From assembly GCA_036245525.1 (NCBI GenBank), contig BTPG01000008.1, positions 34,860,850 through 34,924,849 on the forward strand: 64,000 nucleotides of DNA. The letters are read 5' to 3'. The first letter of the stretch is position 1. Each line of letters starts with the position of its first letter. Below, one piece after another: positions 1-62,814 of this stretch. The notes under the pieces were generated by a model that saw only the letters and a program-made list of their open reading frames with translations, did not search any database and had not been told where the DNA came from. The DNA comes from Semisulcospira habei. Lineage: Eukaryota > Mollusca > Gastropoda > Semisulcospiridae. Made by a program: the position numbers and the translations under genes.

Positions 1-492
1 AACATTGTAATATTTTGTCCTACAATCAAACACAACAAAGCTTATCACAACCGTTTATTCATTTGGACTGATCATAACATTTACTTAATTGATCCTGAAA
101 AGAAACTGAATGAATACCTACAATATTTTTACAAGAAATTTGAAGGACAGTCAACTTTATTTATTGTCGATGATTGCTCTGCAGAGAAAGACATTGTCAA
201 AAAGAGAAATACTTTAGCAGAACTTGCCTTCAGTGGTAGACACGCAAACATCAGTGTTTGGATTCTCACTCAGAAATATAATGCTGTACTAAAAGATTTT
301 CGAGAACAGTTAAAGTTTATCTGTTTGTTTTACTGTAAGGATCGTGACAGCTTTGAAGACTGTCTCAGAGAAAACGATGTTATACCAAATAAACATGAAC
401 GAGACTGTGTAAAAAATAAACTGAAATCAACTAAGCATCTAAAGCTTATTTTAAAGACAGATCAGCCCACTGGGTATGGGTTAGTAAATTAA
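1..492 (+). CDS. Polinton DNA-packaging ATPase, C-terminal part (5' end outside window)
   Basis: Frame 1 is open from the first base to the TAA at 490-492, giving 163 residues without a start codon. A Walker B-like stretch (STLFIVDDCSAEKD) is followed by a SGRHANISVWILTQKYN segment. This pair is the hallmark of the HerA/FtsK-superfamily ATPases of Polintons and related large DNA viruses, which are thought to pump DNA into capsids. Walker A must lie upstream of the window. The next gene begins 27 bp downstream on the same strand. The visible part has no frameshift. Family assignment rests on motif recognition. Confidence 0.8.
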   Translation, partial: NIVIFCPTIKHNKAYHNRLFIWTDHNIYLIDPEKKLNEYLQYFYKKFEGQSTLFIVDDCSAEKDIVKKRNTLAELAFSGRHANISVWILTQKYNAVLKDFREQLKFICLFYCKDRDSFEDCLRENDVIPNKHERDCVKNKLKSTKHLKLILKTDQPTGYGLVN

Positions 493-519
493 TTTATCTT
501 TTTGGTTTGTCTTTAAAAA

Positions 520-915
520 ATGATGGACGGACAAGAGGATCAAAATTGGCCTATTGGTAAATTCATGGATATTACATCGAGTTTCAGGGGTTTTATGCTT
601 ATTAGTGACTTAAAAACACAAGTTAGACACCCTTTTTCAACACTTCCAACACCAATGAAAATATATATGACATATAGTTTTTATCTTGGATATTCTAATA
701 ATTTTCCATGTTATAATAATAGGACAAAAGATTTTTTAGTTTATGATGCTAAATCTGACTGGTTTAAGATTATGTGTTTACAAATATACCATCAAATAAA
801 AAAAGAAAATAAAAATTTTAAATTTATTACTGTAAATAAAACGATATTACACATGCAAAAGATTGAACATGATACAACAGAAGACATATCTATGAAGTGG
901 CTTATTAGTTGGTAA
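520..915 (+). CDS. Small Polinton-encoded protein, function unknown
   Basis: A 131-residue ORF starts 27 bp after the ATPase stop and ends 92 bp before the polymerase start. It is rich in aromatic and lysine residues (KIYMTYSFYLGYSNNFPCY, KKENKNFKF) and has no signal peptide or clear membrane segment. Its place between the packaging ATPase and the polymerase, and its AT-rich codon use like its neighbours, suggest a genuine Polinton gene. I do not recognise the family. A second in-frame Met directly follows the first. Confidence 0.55.
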   Translation: MMDGQEDQNWPIGKFMDITSSFRGFMLISDLKTQVRHPFSTLPTPMKIYMTYSFYLGYSNNFPCYNNRTKDFLVYDAKSDWFKIMCLQIYHQIKKENKNFKFITVNKTILHMQKIEHDTTEDISMKWLISW

Positions 916-1007
916 TTAATTTTGTCTATTATATAGGTTTTAGTCAATAAAGTGCCATTTTCATTATGTAATTTTCTATTTATTTTTTTGTCGGACAAAT
1001 AAAAAAG

Positions 1008-4000
1008 ATGGACAACCGTCAAAGATTAAGAAATGTGTTTCACACAACTGACTTACCTATATCTAATATTTACAATGTCTATGAATCAATAGAAAGATCT
1101 TTTTTAGTCATACAAAATAACCTTCTTTCTGATAGTGTAAAGATTCAGATTGTTGCAAAAATAGAATTTGCCAGAGATGTTGGTGAAGTTATTGTAACAT
1201 ATATCTCGACAAGGCAGCACACAGTTAATTCGAGAAGAGAACTAGAGAAAGTGTTTAGAGAAAGATTGTTACCAGACTTCCATGAAGCAATTGACAGAGC
1301 AGAAATGCAAGGGTCTGGCTGGCATGAAGGCCTTGTACATGAACTACAACTGAAGCAGTCAAGATATCATCCTATACTAGGTAAATCATGGATACCACTT
1401 CCAACTGAGGTTGCAAACAAAAAGGCTGTAGTCAATATTCAAAACAATGATAATTTATGTTTTATGTGGTGTGTGCTTGCTAAACTTCATTTTGTAAGAG
1501 TAAAACCTGATCGTGTATCTAACTATACCAAATTTGTAAATGAACTCAACTTCAGTGGCATTGAGTTCCCTGTTAAAATAGAGGATATAGACTTGTTTGA
1601 AAAACTAAATCCTGGTATATCTGTGAATGTGTTTGTGTGGGAAAATGAATCTGAGAATAAGTTACAGCCAATTAGAGTATCTCCAATTGCCCCAACCTAT
1701 GGGCAGTCAGAAGATAGACATGTTGACATGTTGCTAATAAGATCTGGTGATAACTTTCACTACACAATTATCAGAAGTATGTCAAGACTAATTCATCATA
1801 CAACAAAACATGACGGTAAACAGGAATTTTGTAAAAAATGTTTACAGAGGTTTTCCTCTATTAAAGTAGCACACAAACATGTGCAGCACTGCAGGTCGGC
1901 TGATGACATTCAAACAATACTGAGATATCCAGATCCTGGTAGTCAAGTGTATTTTAAGAACTATGGGAATCAGCAAAAGCTGCCGTTTGTAGTGTATGCA
2001 GATTTTGAATCACTCGTTGTTCCATATGAGGGTCCTGTTCCAGAGTCATTACCAAAGACTATAAAATTGAGTGACCAAGTGGTGTGTTCTTTTGGATACA
2101 TTCTTGTTAGGTCAGACGGTCTTCATTCAGAACCTGTTATCTACAGGGGTGAAAATGCAGCTTGTCTGTTTTTAACAGAAATGAGACATTTGTATAGTCA
2201 GGTAGTACAATATCTCACAACATGTCAGATGCCTTTGGTGATGACAGAAGAAGACAAACTGAAATTTGATACAGCTGAGACGTGTTGGATTTGTGAACAG
2301 CCTTTAGGTGGTGATAAAGTTCGTGACCACGATCACATAACTGGATGTTACAGAGGCGCTGCACATAACAATTGTAACTTGTTATTAAAAACAGATCCTA
2401 AGACATATAAGTTACCAATCTTTTTTCACAATCTGAAGGGATATGATTCACACATCATCATGCAGGCTGTTGATGAGTCTTACAGAAAAATTAGTTGCAT
2501 TGCCCAGACAACTGAGAAGTACTTGACTTTTAGATTGGACAAATTAGCATTTTATGACTCCATGCAACATTTGTCTTTAGGTCTTGCTAGTCTGGCAGAA
2601 GGACTGAGTGAGTATCCAATAACAAGTAAATATTTTGAGCCGGACTTGATTAAAAAAGGTGTTTATCCATATGAGTACATCAGTGACTGGGTAGTTTTTG
2701 AGGAAAGGAGACTGCCTCCAAAAGAGAAATTTTATTCCACACTAACTGGTAAGGTATTTCTGACTCTGAATATCAGCACGCACTTGATGCATGGGATAAG
2801 TTAGGGTGTCAAACGATTGGTGATTACCACGATCAGTACTTAAAGGCTGATGTCTGTTTGCTAGCAGACGTATTTGAAAGTTACCGTGAAAAGGGTTTGT
2901 TACACTACAAGCTTGACCCTGCTTGTTACATAACTAGTCCTGGCATGACATGGGATGCATTTTTGAAATCCAGTAAGATATCTATAGACCTGTTGTCTGA
3001 TCGTACGATGGGTGAAATGGTGGAACGTGGATTGAGAGGTGGTATTAGTCTAGCAGCAAACAATTATGGCAAGGCCAACAACAAATATCTTGACGACTTT
3101 GACCCCTCAAAACCAATGTCATTTATTACATACTTGGATGCTAATAATTTGTATGGATTTGCAATGTGTGAATTGTTGCCATTAAAAAACTTTTGTTTGT
3201 ATGATTTGTCACAGTATGGCATAAAAAAATTAACAAAATATATTATGGATCGAGGTCAAAATGATGAAAAGGGTTGGATCTTTGAAGTAGACCTGGAGTA
3301 CCCACACCATCTACATGATTACCATAATGATTATCCATTAGCAGTTGAAAAAAATGAGTTTAACGGGAAAAAAAGAAGACACCAAACTTGTACCCAATCT
3401 GAATGACAAATTTAATTACGTTTGCCACTATCGATTGTTACAGTTTTACATCAGACATGGGTTAGTACTAAAGAAAGTTCATAGAGGAATTCAATTTGAC
3501 CAAAGTGCTTTCATGAAAGATTACATAATGAAAAATACAACATTGCGTGCAAGAGAAGGTAACACTGCATTTGACAAAGACTTCTTTAAGCTTATGAACA
3601 ATGCCTGTTTTGGTAAGACTATGGAAAATCCTCATCACAGAAAAGATGTGAGATTAGTCACAACTGAATCGGGTGCAATTAAACTTACAAGTAAGCCTCA
3701 GTACACAGGGTATAAAGAATTTCATTCATCATTGTATGCTGTGTCACTCAAAAAAAAGATTGTTAAACTGGATAAGCCAGTATTCATTGGTCCCCCACCC
3801 GGGTCTGCCCTGGGGGACCTGGGTGGGGTTAGGTACTTTTTAGTTCCCAGGGTCACCCTGGTCAGCCCCACAGGGTGAGTTTTTCTCTCTATTCTGGGGC
3901 ATGTGTTTCTGTCTACCCTTTGTCCATTCACCTGTATTTGCCTTTTTAAAACTCTCCCTACTGTCTGCACTGCCTGTAGCTCTTGATATTGGATGTGTGT

Positions 4001-4838
4001 TGCTAAATGGTCTTAGCTTTATTTAGGCCCCATGTGTTAGGTTTATTTAACGTATTTGACCGGATGGCGACATACATTCAATGTTCTGTTTATTTTTTTT
4101 TTCACAAGCAGTGCAGGCACGTCCTGAGAAAGCCTTGTTGCTGTCGGGACGTTAAGCATTGTACAATCAGTATTCATTGGTATGGCAATTCTTGAGTTAT
4201 CAAAACTGTTAATGCTTGAATTTTATTATGATTACTTCAAACCAAAGTATCCTGAGTGTCGATTGTTATACACTGACACTGACTCTATGATCATTGATGT
4301 GCCTACTGAAGACTTTTATGAAGACATGAAAACAGAGTTACACATGTATGACACGTCTGATTATCCTAAAGATCACCCATTGTTTAGCACACAAAACAAG
4401 AAAGTGCCTGGTAAGTTTAAAGATGAACTGAATGGTGTGCCAATAGTTGAGTACGTTGGTCTGAGATCCAAAATGTATTCTATACAGCATCAGAAAGGTA
4501 GTCAGTCGAAAGCCAAAGGTATCAAGAAAACAGCAATAAAAAATAAAGACATTCGACATGAACATTACAAGCAAGTGTTAGATGGTGCATTAATGCCTGA
4601 TTATCCAAACAAGACACTAAGATCAAACAAACATAATATTGAAATGATTCAAACATATAAAAAGTCTCTAGCAGTTGGGGATACAAAAAGAGTGTTTCAC
4701 ACTAAGGAAAAAGCTTATGCACCAGGTCATTACAGGCTCAAGTTATCTGAAAAAATAGCTGATGAACTGTTTGATGAACTAATTGATGAATTGAAATTGT
4801 TAAAAATGAGTAACAGTGTCTGTGGGAATAATCTGTAA
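1008..4838 (+). pseudogene. Polinton protein-primed DNA polymerase B (two frameshifts, SINE-interrupted)
   Basis: Four overlapping ORF pieces form one family B polymerase. The first (1008-2804) has Exo I (VVYADFESLV), a Cys/His motif (VRDHDHITGCYRGAAHNNCN) and Exo II (FFHNLKGYDSHII). A frameshift lies near 2755. The second piece (to 3406) carries motif A (YLDANNLYGF), and a further frameshift falls at an A-run near 3365. The third piece has motif B (NNACFGKTMENP) and stops at a SINE-like insertion at 3791. The last (4182-4838) has motif C (YTDTDS). In Polintons this enzyme copies the element with a terminal-protein primer. The 3' end overlaps the convergent integrase gene by 39 bp. The copy cannot make a full protein without correction. 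Confidence 0.88.
3791..4167 (+). mobile_element. SINE-like retroposon, copy 1, inside Polinton polymerase
   Basis: An identical 13-bp direct repeat (CAGTATTCATTGG) flanks the insertion at 3778-3790 and 4168-4180, and the polymerase reading resumes immediately after it. The insert begins CCCCCACCCGGGTCTGCC and ends with TTAAGCATTGTACAATCA. A reverse-oriented relative lies at 7018-7405. A trace of the tail occurs at 39680-39706. No clear pol III A/B boxes were found, so the class (SINE or non-autonomous LINE tail) is inferred from size, target duplications and the (ATCA)n/(TGAT)n tail. Confidence 0.75.
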
Positions 4839-5762
4839 TTCTTCTCTAACAAATGCCCTCTGGGGTGCAGGCTCATACAGATAATATATTGTTGCATTAG
4901 CTGAAGGAACTATTTTTTTTATATTATGAACAGATGTAGACCAAATTGGATCAGTTGCCCTACGTCTAACGTCATTCTCAGCTTCACCTGGTTGATACAA
5001 ATATCTTACCTGTTTTGTAAACAAGGTAGTGTCTGGAGGTGTTGTTGTTGTTTTTATTTCTGACGGTATTGTTTTCAATTTAATAGCATCAACAGGTTTA
5101 GGGTGACCCTCATTATTCATTGCTTTTATTACAGACGGTAATCTTTTAACCCACTCAGTGTTACGTGCGTCATGCATGAGTTCCTTAGAATACTGATAGC
5201 TAAAAAGTCTCTCTGATAATTGTTTATTGAAATTTTCTACAATAGCCTGTGATCTATGCAAGCCCGGTATGCCTCGCCGCACTAGCACTCCATGCTTTGC
5301 AAATAACTGATTATCAGCGCCTTTAAATTCACTCCCATCATCAACCTGCACAAGCCTAGGGTATTTTAAAGGACCTCGACTATATATTTTTGATAATGCA
5401 GTGGCCACTGTTACAGCTTTTTTGTCAGTTATGGGTTCTGCATCCTTATACCTTGAAGCTATGTCAACAACAGTTAATGCATACTTGTATCGTTTATTTC
5501 TTATTGTATCATGCGGAAGAAACAGGAGGTCCATTTGGTGTGTGTCATTAGGGATAGTGTTTTCAAAATGAGGCCTTGTTATTTTTCTTGGAGCAGGAAG
5601 ATATATTTGCCAAATTGCCTGTTTTTTAAGCCACTGTTTTATTTGGTTAACATCTCCACCCACAGCAGCATGTAATTTTTTTATTGCAGTATTCCCTTTC
5701 CAGTAGCCAATTGGGGAGTAATATATTTTTGATAGTTTAGCGTCTGCCATTTTTTCTAGCAA
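4800..5762 (-). CDS. Polinton integrase (rve/DDE family), apparently intact
   Basis: The 320-residue ORF has a retroviral-type integrase core. The first Asp is in THQMDLLFLP, the second in VQVDDGSEFKG and the Glu in AIVENFNKQL. An N-terminal segment (SPIGYWKGNTAIKKLHAAVG) is typical of Polinton integrases, and a basic C-terminal region follows. The protein would cut and join the element's ends at target DNA. The start could be Met1 (5762) or the fifth codon (MADAKL). It converges with the polymerase and overlaps its last 39 bp. It is the one large Polinton gene here without a visible break. Confidence 0.85.
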   Translation of the reverse strand: MLEKMADAKLSKIYYSPIGYWKGNTAIKKLHAAVGGDVNQIKQWLKKQAIWQIYLPAPRKITRPHFENTIPNDTHQMDLLFLPHDTIRNKRYKYALTVVDIASRYKDAEPITDKKAVTVATALSKIYSRGPLKYPRLVQVDDGSEFKGADNQLFAKHGVLVRRGIPGLHRSQAIVENFNKQLSERLFSYQYSKELMHDARNTEWVKRLPSVIKAMNNEGHPKPVDAIKLKTIPSEIKTTTTPPDTTLFTKQVRYLYQPGEAENDVRRRATDPIWSTSVHNIKKIVPSANATIYYLYEPAPQRAFVREELQIIPTDTVTHF

Positions 5763-5793
5763 TATAAACTCCTGTAAAATATACTAATGTCAT

Positions 5794-6168
5794 TCATACT
5801 AGAACAAATATTATTTCTCCATTTCTTTGTTCTGGGCTTGGCTGGTAGTAGTCACTAAGTTTTGGTTGAGGAATAGATATGTCTTCACCAGTTACAAGAT
5901 AGTATTCTTTGATCGCGTCATCGACGTTTGAAAATGTATGCTGTGCATGACCCTCAAGTTTTAGTTTTTCATTAATAAAATCCAGTTTTTCTATTCTTTG
6001 CTTCTCATAATCTTGCTGAGCTTGAGCTAGTTTTTCAGACGCCTCATTGTGGCGCTTCATTTCTTCTGCTGATTCTTCTTTACTCACTTTTGAAAAGAAA
6101 TAGTTTGACCCACTAAATGCCAATGCGTTAATAACTGCACCGCCAATCATAACAGCTATAGTTGCCAT
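5794..6168 (-). CDS. Small Polinton protein: N-terminal membrane segment plus coiled coil
   Basis: The ORF encodes 124 residues. Residues about 2-20 (ATIAVMIGGAVINALAF) are hydrophobic, and residues 30-70 are charged and heptad-like (EESAEEMKRHNEASEKLAQA), which suggests a coiled coil. It lies 31 bp downstream of nothing but the integrase start on the same strand, and 8 bp after the next upstream gene. Small membrane proteins of this kind occur in Polintons and may be virion components, but the function here is unknown. Confidence 0.6.
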   Translation of the reverse strand: MATIAVMIGGAVINALAFSGSNYFFSKVSKEESAEEMKRHNEASEKLAQAQQDYEKQRIEKLDFINEKLKLEGHAQHTFSNVDDAIKEYYLVTGEDISIPQPKLSDYYQPSPEQRNGEIIFVLV

Positions 6169-6176
6169 ATTTTTAT

Positions 6177-6407
6177 TTACATAGAAATATTTTCTGGAAT
6201 AATTCCTTGCTTAACTAGAAAATCTTTTGTTGCAATCGATGCTGTTATAACAACTACTAGCTTAGCACTGTCTTCAAAGTCTAATTTACTAAGGTCTGCT
6301 GATTTCATTTTGAGAAGACTTTTTCCCAACATAGAATATGCTACTGCTAGTCCACTTATTACAGCAGAGTGATAGACAAGGTTCATTAAGTTCTTTGTGT
6401 CGCTCAT
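6177..6407 (-). CDS. Small Polinton protein with hydrophobic segments, unknown function
   Basis: The ORF encodes 76 residues. A hydrophobic stretch lies near residues 10-30 (YHSAVISGLAVAYSMLGKSL) and another near 48-60 (KLVVVITASIATKDF). It is tightly spaced between two other small minus-strand genes (8 bp and 36 bp), which supports a real gene in a compact Polinton cluster. I do not recognise a family. Confidence 0.55.
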   Translation of the reverse strand: MSDTKNLMNLVYHSAVISGLAVAYSMLGKSLLKMKSADLSKLDFEDSAKLVVVITASIATKDFLVKQGIIPENISM

Positions 6408-6443
6408 TTTCTTATACCATAAAAATTTAAATAATAAATTTAT

Positions 6444-6854
6444 TTACTGCATGTAAAATGGGTCCAAAGGTTTTGGAACTGCTGGTAATGTGGAGACTTC
6501 TTCTTTTGTTTTTGGAGTGTTTGATTTTTTGGACACTGTTCGAGTGTTTGGTTTGTATTTTTTATATAATTGGTAACCTACGTAACCAAATCCGACAACA
6601 AATCCAGCAACTATATATTTTGTAGTTTCAGGTTTAGTTGTTTGTCTCTCACTTTGTGGGGGGTGTGACGGTAGTGACACTGGTGCTGTTGATGGTGTGT
6701 CAGTCTTTTCTGTTAATGCTTGAAGCTGTAATTTCTTTTGTCTGTTATATTCAGCTAATCTTTTTCCAGCCTCTATTCTACCTGGGCTTTTAGTCTTAGT
6801 CACTGTTTGAACCTGTGTCAAGACATGGCTCTGTTGTGGAGTCGTCTCGTCCAT
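6444..6854 (-). CDS. Small Polinton protein with a single C-terminal-half membrane segment
   Basis: The ORF encodes 136 residues. It has a Gln/Lys/Thr-rich N-terminal half, then one clear transmembrane helix (YIVAGFVVGFGYVGYQLY) followed by a basic run (KKYKPNTRTVSKK). That fits a positive-inside single-pass protein. Its first 59 bp overlap the end of the upstream minus-strand gene in another frame, as expected in a compact mobile element. The function is unknown. Confidence 0.55.
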   Translation of the reverse strand: MDETTPQQSHVLTQVQTVTKTKSPGRIEAGKRLAEYNRQKKLQLQALTEKTDTPSTAPVSLPSHPPQSERQTTKPETTKYIVAGFVVGFGYVGYQLYKKYKPNTRTVSKKSNTPKTKEEVSTLPAVPKPLDPFYMQ

Positions 6855-7710
6855 TTTCTTCTAATTTAAAATTTATTTTAGAAAAATCAATATGACTACT
6901 AGTAACAAGTAAGGTTACAGCAGGCGCAAGGTAATTCCCAAACTTGTAAAACATAAGGCATGCTAATTTGCCTATTGAACTTGAAACTATGGGGTTGCTT
7001 TCAAGGTCGTGTGATAGATTGATTGATTGATTGTACATTGCTTAACGTCCCGACAGCAACAAGGCTTTCTCAGGACGTGCCTGCACTGCTTGTTAAAAAA
7101 AACCAAAACAGAACATTGAATGTATGTCGCCAGCCGGTCAAATACGTTAAATAAACCTAACACATGGGGCCTAAATAAAGCTAAGACCATTTAGCAACAC
7201 ACATCCAATATCAAGAGCTACAGGCAGTGCAGACAGTAGGGAGAGTTTTAAAAAGGCAAATACAGGTGAATGGACAAAGGGTAGACAGAAACACATGCCC
7301 CAGAATAGAGAGAAAAACCCACCCTGTGGGGCTGACCAGGGTGACCCTGGGAACTAAAAAATACCTAACCCCACCCAAGTCCCCCAGGGCAGACCCGGGT
7401 GGGGTTCGTGTGATAGACTGTCACTATCCACAGGTAGAAAGTGACTCACTGCTTTTGTGTATAGACATACTAGAGATCGACTCAAATCACGAGTCATTAG
7501 TGAAGCGATGTGGTTTTCATATTTTGAATGAAGCTTGATTAGCTCGTCAGCTGTAAGAGATTCAATATCCTCTGTCATGTATTGTTTTCCGAGATAAGTC
7601 TTTGATTTGCCTGAGACAATTACAGACAATAGACGCTGTTTCTTAGAGTCTAAGTCTTTGTTCTCTACAGCACAGATATCGCTTAGAAGAAGTAATTCGT
7701 CTTGGTTCAT
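6796..7710 (-). pseudogene. Polinton small protein split by a SINE-like insertion
   Basis: The 5' part runs from the Met at 7710 (MNQDELLLLSDICAVENK) to the insertion at 7406. The 3' part continues at 7006 (DLESNPIVSSSIGKLACL) to the stop at 6796. The target-site duplication joins the two halves in frame, so the pre-insertion gene encoded about 170 residues. An upstream in-frame Met at 7758 exists, but the Met at 7710 fits the compact gene spacing. The middle part has a hydrophobic region (YLAPAVTLLVTSS). I do not recognise the family. Confidence 0.6.
7018..7405 (-). mobile_element. SINE-like retroposon, copy 2 (inverted relative to copy 1)
   Basis: This insert is the reverse complement of the element at 3791-4167, with an (ATTG)n tail on its left. 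It is flanked by an 11-bp direct repeat (TCGTGTGATAG) at 7007-7017 and 7406-7416. The two copies are highly similar over about 375 bp. The short ORFs in this region (on both strands) repeat the same peptides as copy 1 and are not genes. Confidence 0.78.
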
Positions 7711-7975
7711 TTTAAAACGTAATATAATAATTTTGTTTAAAGAAGTCAATGGCAGCATTAATTATTTAGGGGGGATGGGGGATCTGGCTTAATACTCGCG
7801 GGTAGCTGATAAAAAACGTAGCTTGAATGATTTCTGGAGTGGAACTAAAATGGCTGGACAATAAAGGCATTGGCGGTAAGTGTTGGGAGTTCGTTTGTCT
7901 AAATACGGAGAGGATCAAATAAATCTATAGATTGGGGGGAGGGGTGCCCATCAACTGTCCACTTTACTATCTCTG

Positions 7976-8106
7976 ATGGATTGACCATGATAATTCAAGG
8001 CACTACCCTTGAATTATCATAGTCAATCCATCTCCTGCAACTGGCACATAGTCATTAGGCAACACCTCCCAAATTTGAGAAATGGGACCATGGGGCTGAA
8101 AGGGTT
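7976..8106. repeat. Palindromic MITE, family 1 (short core)
   Basis: GGATTGACCATGATAATTC and its near-perfect inverse face each other around 8005. The shared right flank runs CTCCTGCAACTGG..CATTAGGCAACACCTCCC and ends in AAGGGTTAA at 8106. This flank recurs at the other family-1 copies in the window. Confidence 0.75.
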
Positions 8107-8823
8107 AACCCTTTTAACTCTAAAACCGCATTGCCTAATAACTATGTACCAGCTGCAGAATTATTATCATCTTCCTGCTGTAGTGCATCCACGCGAAATG
8201 GGTTAGCCCCCTTGTACACGCAGCAACCATGCTGTAAACAGCACTGGTGGCTGCACGACAGGTTCAGGAATCAATTTATATTACTTGAATTATCTACAAA
8301 CAGAGATTTGATCAGTTTTATCACACAGAATATGACACCATGTTCTGCTCAGAAGGATGATTTACAACAAAGCAAAGGTACATTGTGTTGCTGATTGACA
8401 AAGCTTGTTTGCAACAGTTTATTACTATGTGGAATTTTGTTGTTGTTGCAAAATCCCAATTACCGGTATGCTCAAAGCTGAATTAATTTTCAGGTATGAC
8501 TTCTTGAAAGACTTTACAACTCCAAAAGAGTAATCAAGCTGCAGACAACAGAGCCATGTTTCAATGTGTGCCGTGCAGATAACAAAATCGAAAGATTACT
8601 ACGTGCTGTGGCTTCACAGAATCTGTATCGTGTAATTAAATGTATGAGGTAGGACAAAGTAAAGACTGTACGCCAATAAAATAAATAAAGCTGAGTCTCT
8701 GCTTAGTTCTTTAAAGTATCTTTTACTGCAAATCATTTTTCACCAGGTTCGCAACTCATTGAAATGATACACAAGAAAACAGTGTTGTAAACCATAAATA
8801 TTTTCATAGCAAACCAGAACTTT

Positions 8824-9035
8824 TCCCTTTCACTGCCAGTGGAAGCAGATTGTGTTTCTGAATTTGTTGTAAATGCAACATCAAAGATTTCTAGTCATCA
8901 ATGGAGCATGAATACAACATGGTTTCAGCAAGCATCATAGATGCTCATCTGCCCATGCAACTGCGGGGGCTGATGAAGATCTATGCCGCTTGCAGTTGGA
9001 TGGTGTTCAGATTTTCTCAGCAGTGAAGGGGTTAA
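8824..9035. repeat. Palindromic MITE, family 2 (full-length-like)
   Basis: The element starts with CCCTTTCACTGCC and ends with GCAGTGAAGGGGTTAA, giving piggyBac-like termini. The core contains GCAACTGCGGGGGCTGATGA..GATCTATG, a degraded version of the family-2 hairpin that is nearly perfect at 29264-29325. Confidence 0.6.
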
Positions 9036-9519
9036 GAGCTAACAGTATAATAATTTATGGTCTCATTCAGTCTCACTAAACAAGGTTTGCATCTGAAACA
9101 GCTGTATAATCCTCTCATCTATCCCCATTTCAACTTATACACGCAAACACAGGCACACACTCAACCTTCATACGTTATCCGCACTTGCTGCAAACGATAT
9201 CAAAATATCTGTACATCTCAGTTTTTGTAGTGATCACTTCAAGTCAAACATCAGCCACACAAAAGACATAACGATGATTCACTCACTGATCTAAACATAC
9301 AGGCATGCATTCATTCAGCAGCCGCAGAGAACTAAACAACACATGATCGATGTCTGTAATGAGGCAGTGAATATTGCGGTCAGAATACATTCTGTCGCCA
9401 GAGGCACTGATCATCATGAGCTCCAGCAATCTGCAGGAGCTAATGAGGATCTATACCTCCTGCGGATATAGACGGCAGCTATTAAATTAGATTTCTCAAA
9501 CAAATGTCACTAAGCTGTC

Positions 9520-62196
<52,677 letters not shown>

Positions 62197-62390
62197 TTTG
62201 GAAACGGTAATAATCTCTACAATAAATATAAGGTGCATACTCATCATAAAGGAAATCCTTCATTAACCAAGCCGAAATAAAACAAATATTATAGTGTTGC
62301 TGAGGAGATTTGTAAATTTTTTATTAATAAAAAAAGACAAATGATATGGAATCGTAGATATACTTCCGGCCTATAGTCCTTCCTTCCTTC
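62197..62390. promoter_or_regulatory. Shared (bidirectional) promoter of TAF5 and the MRAK gene
   Basis: Only about 180 bp separate the TAF5 start codon and the pyrimidine-rich start of the plus-strand gene. An ETS-type ACTTCCGG lies at 62362-62369. No TATA box is obvious at a fixed distance. The divergent housekeeping pair is inferred from sequence; transcript starts are not proven. Confidence 0.6.
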
Positions 62391-62540
62391 CGAAATCTTT
62401 GCCGAGTAAGTACACGCTTGGTGAACTCTCTGACTTTATCATAACAATATCGTCGTTTGTCTTTGACATCCTTTGACGTACACAATTTAATCATCATCTT
62501 TTATCATTTTGCAGTTTCGTGAGCAAACATGAGGGCTAAG
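62380..62540 (+). CDS. RPL41: Probable RPL41, first exons (coding start MRAK; rest off-window)
   Basis: A pyrimidine tract CCTTCCTTCCTTCC (62378-62391) looks like a 5'TOP start. The first non-coding exon ends at 62405 (GCCGA|GTAAGT). The intron ends TTATCATTTTGCAG at 62514. Exon 2 (62515-62540) has ATG at 62529 and reads M-R-A-K before a donor AAG|GTATGT. Ribosomal protein L41 is a 25-residue large-subunit protein starting MRAKW, which fits. The WRKKR-coding exon was not found before 64000. Four residues are weak evidence, so another gene is possible. Confidence 0.5.
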
Positions 62541-62814
62541 GTATGTATTTTTCGATACATTTTATTGCATTCGAGAACTTAGTACATGACGTCGCAGTAG
62601 ACATGAATGTGACTTCGTAGTAACAAATAACGTGGAGAAATTGACAGTTTAATTATGTTGGTATTAAGTAATGATTAAGAAATGTCGAATGCATGATTTT
62701 CATGACATTTTGCACCATTTGCGTTGGGATATGCTCCTTGTTTTGGAGTGTTGTCACAGGGTGTATCGGCAACATGCAATGCCATGTGGCTACTCCTGTA
62801 CTGTAGGGTCCTCC

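Larger units (their letters stand above)
1..7790. mobile_element. Polinton/Maverick DNA transposon (partial, window-truncated)
   Basis: The block holds genes typical of Polintons: a HerA/FtsK-like packaging ATPase, a protein-primed family B DNA polymerase and a retroviral-type integrase, with small membrane-type proteins between them. Plus-strand genes (1-4838) converge on minus-strand genes (7710-4800). The capsid and protease genes, if present, lie left of the window. The right edge is set only by loss of coding sequence near 7790, because no terminal inverted repeat can be checked here. Base composition is AT-rich compared with the GC-rich DIRS elements further right. The copy is decaying: the polymerase has frameshifts and two genes carry SINE-like insertions. 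Confidence 0.88.
7791..9519. other. Intergenic region between Polinton remnant and TAF5 3' end
   Basis: I see no coding gene here. The stretch holds a palindromic MITE (7976-8106), a second MITE beginning TTAACCC at about 8104, and a family-2 MITE (8824-9035). The TAF5 3'UTR must run leftward from 9519. The first TTTATT I noticed (AATAAA on minus) is at 8418-8423, so polyadenylation near there is possible but unproven. Confidence 0.5.
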
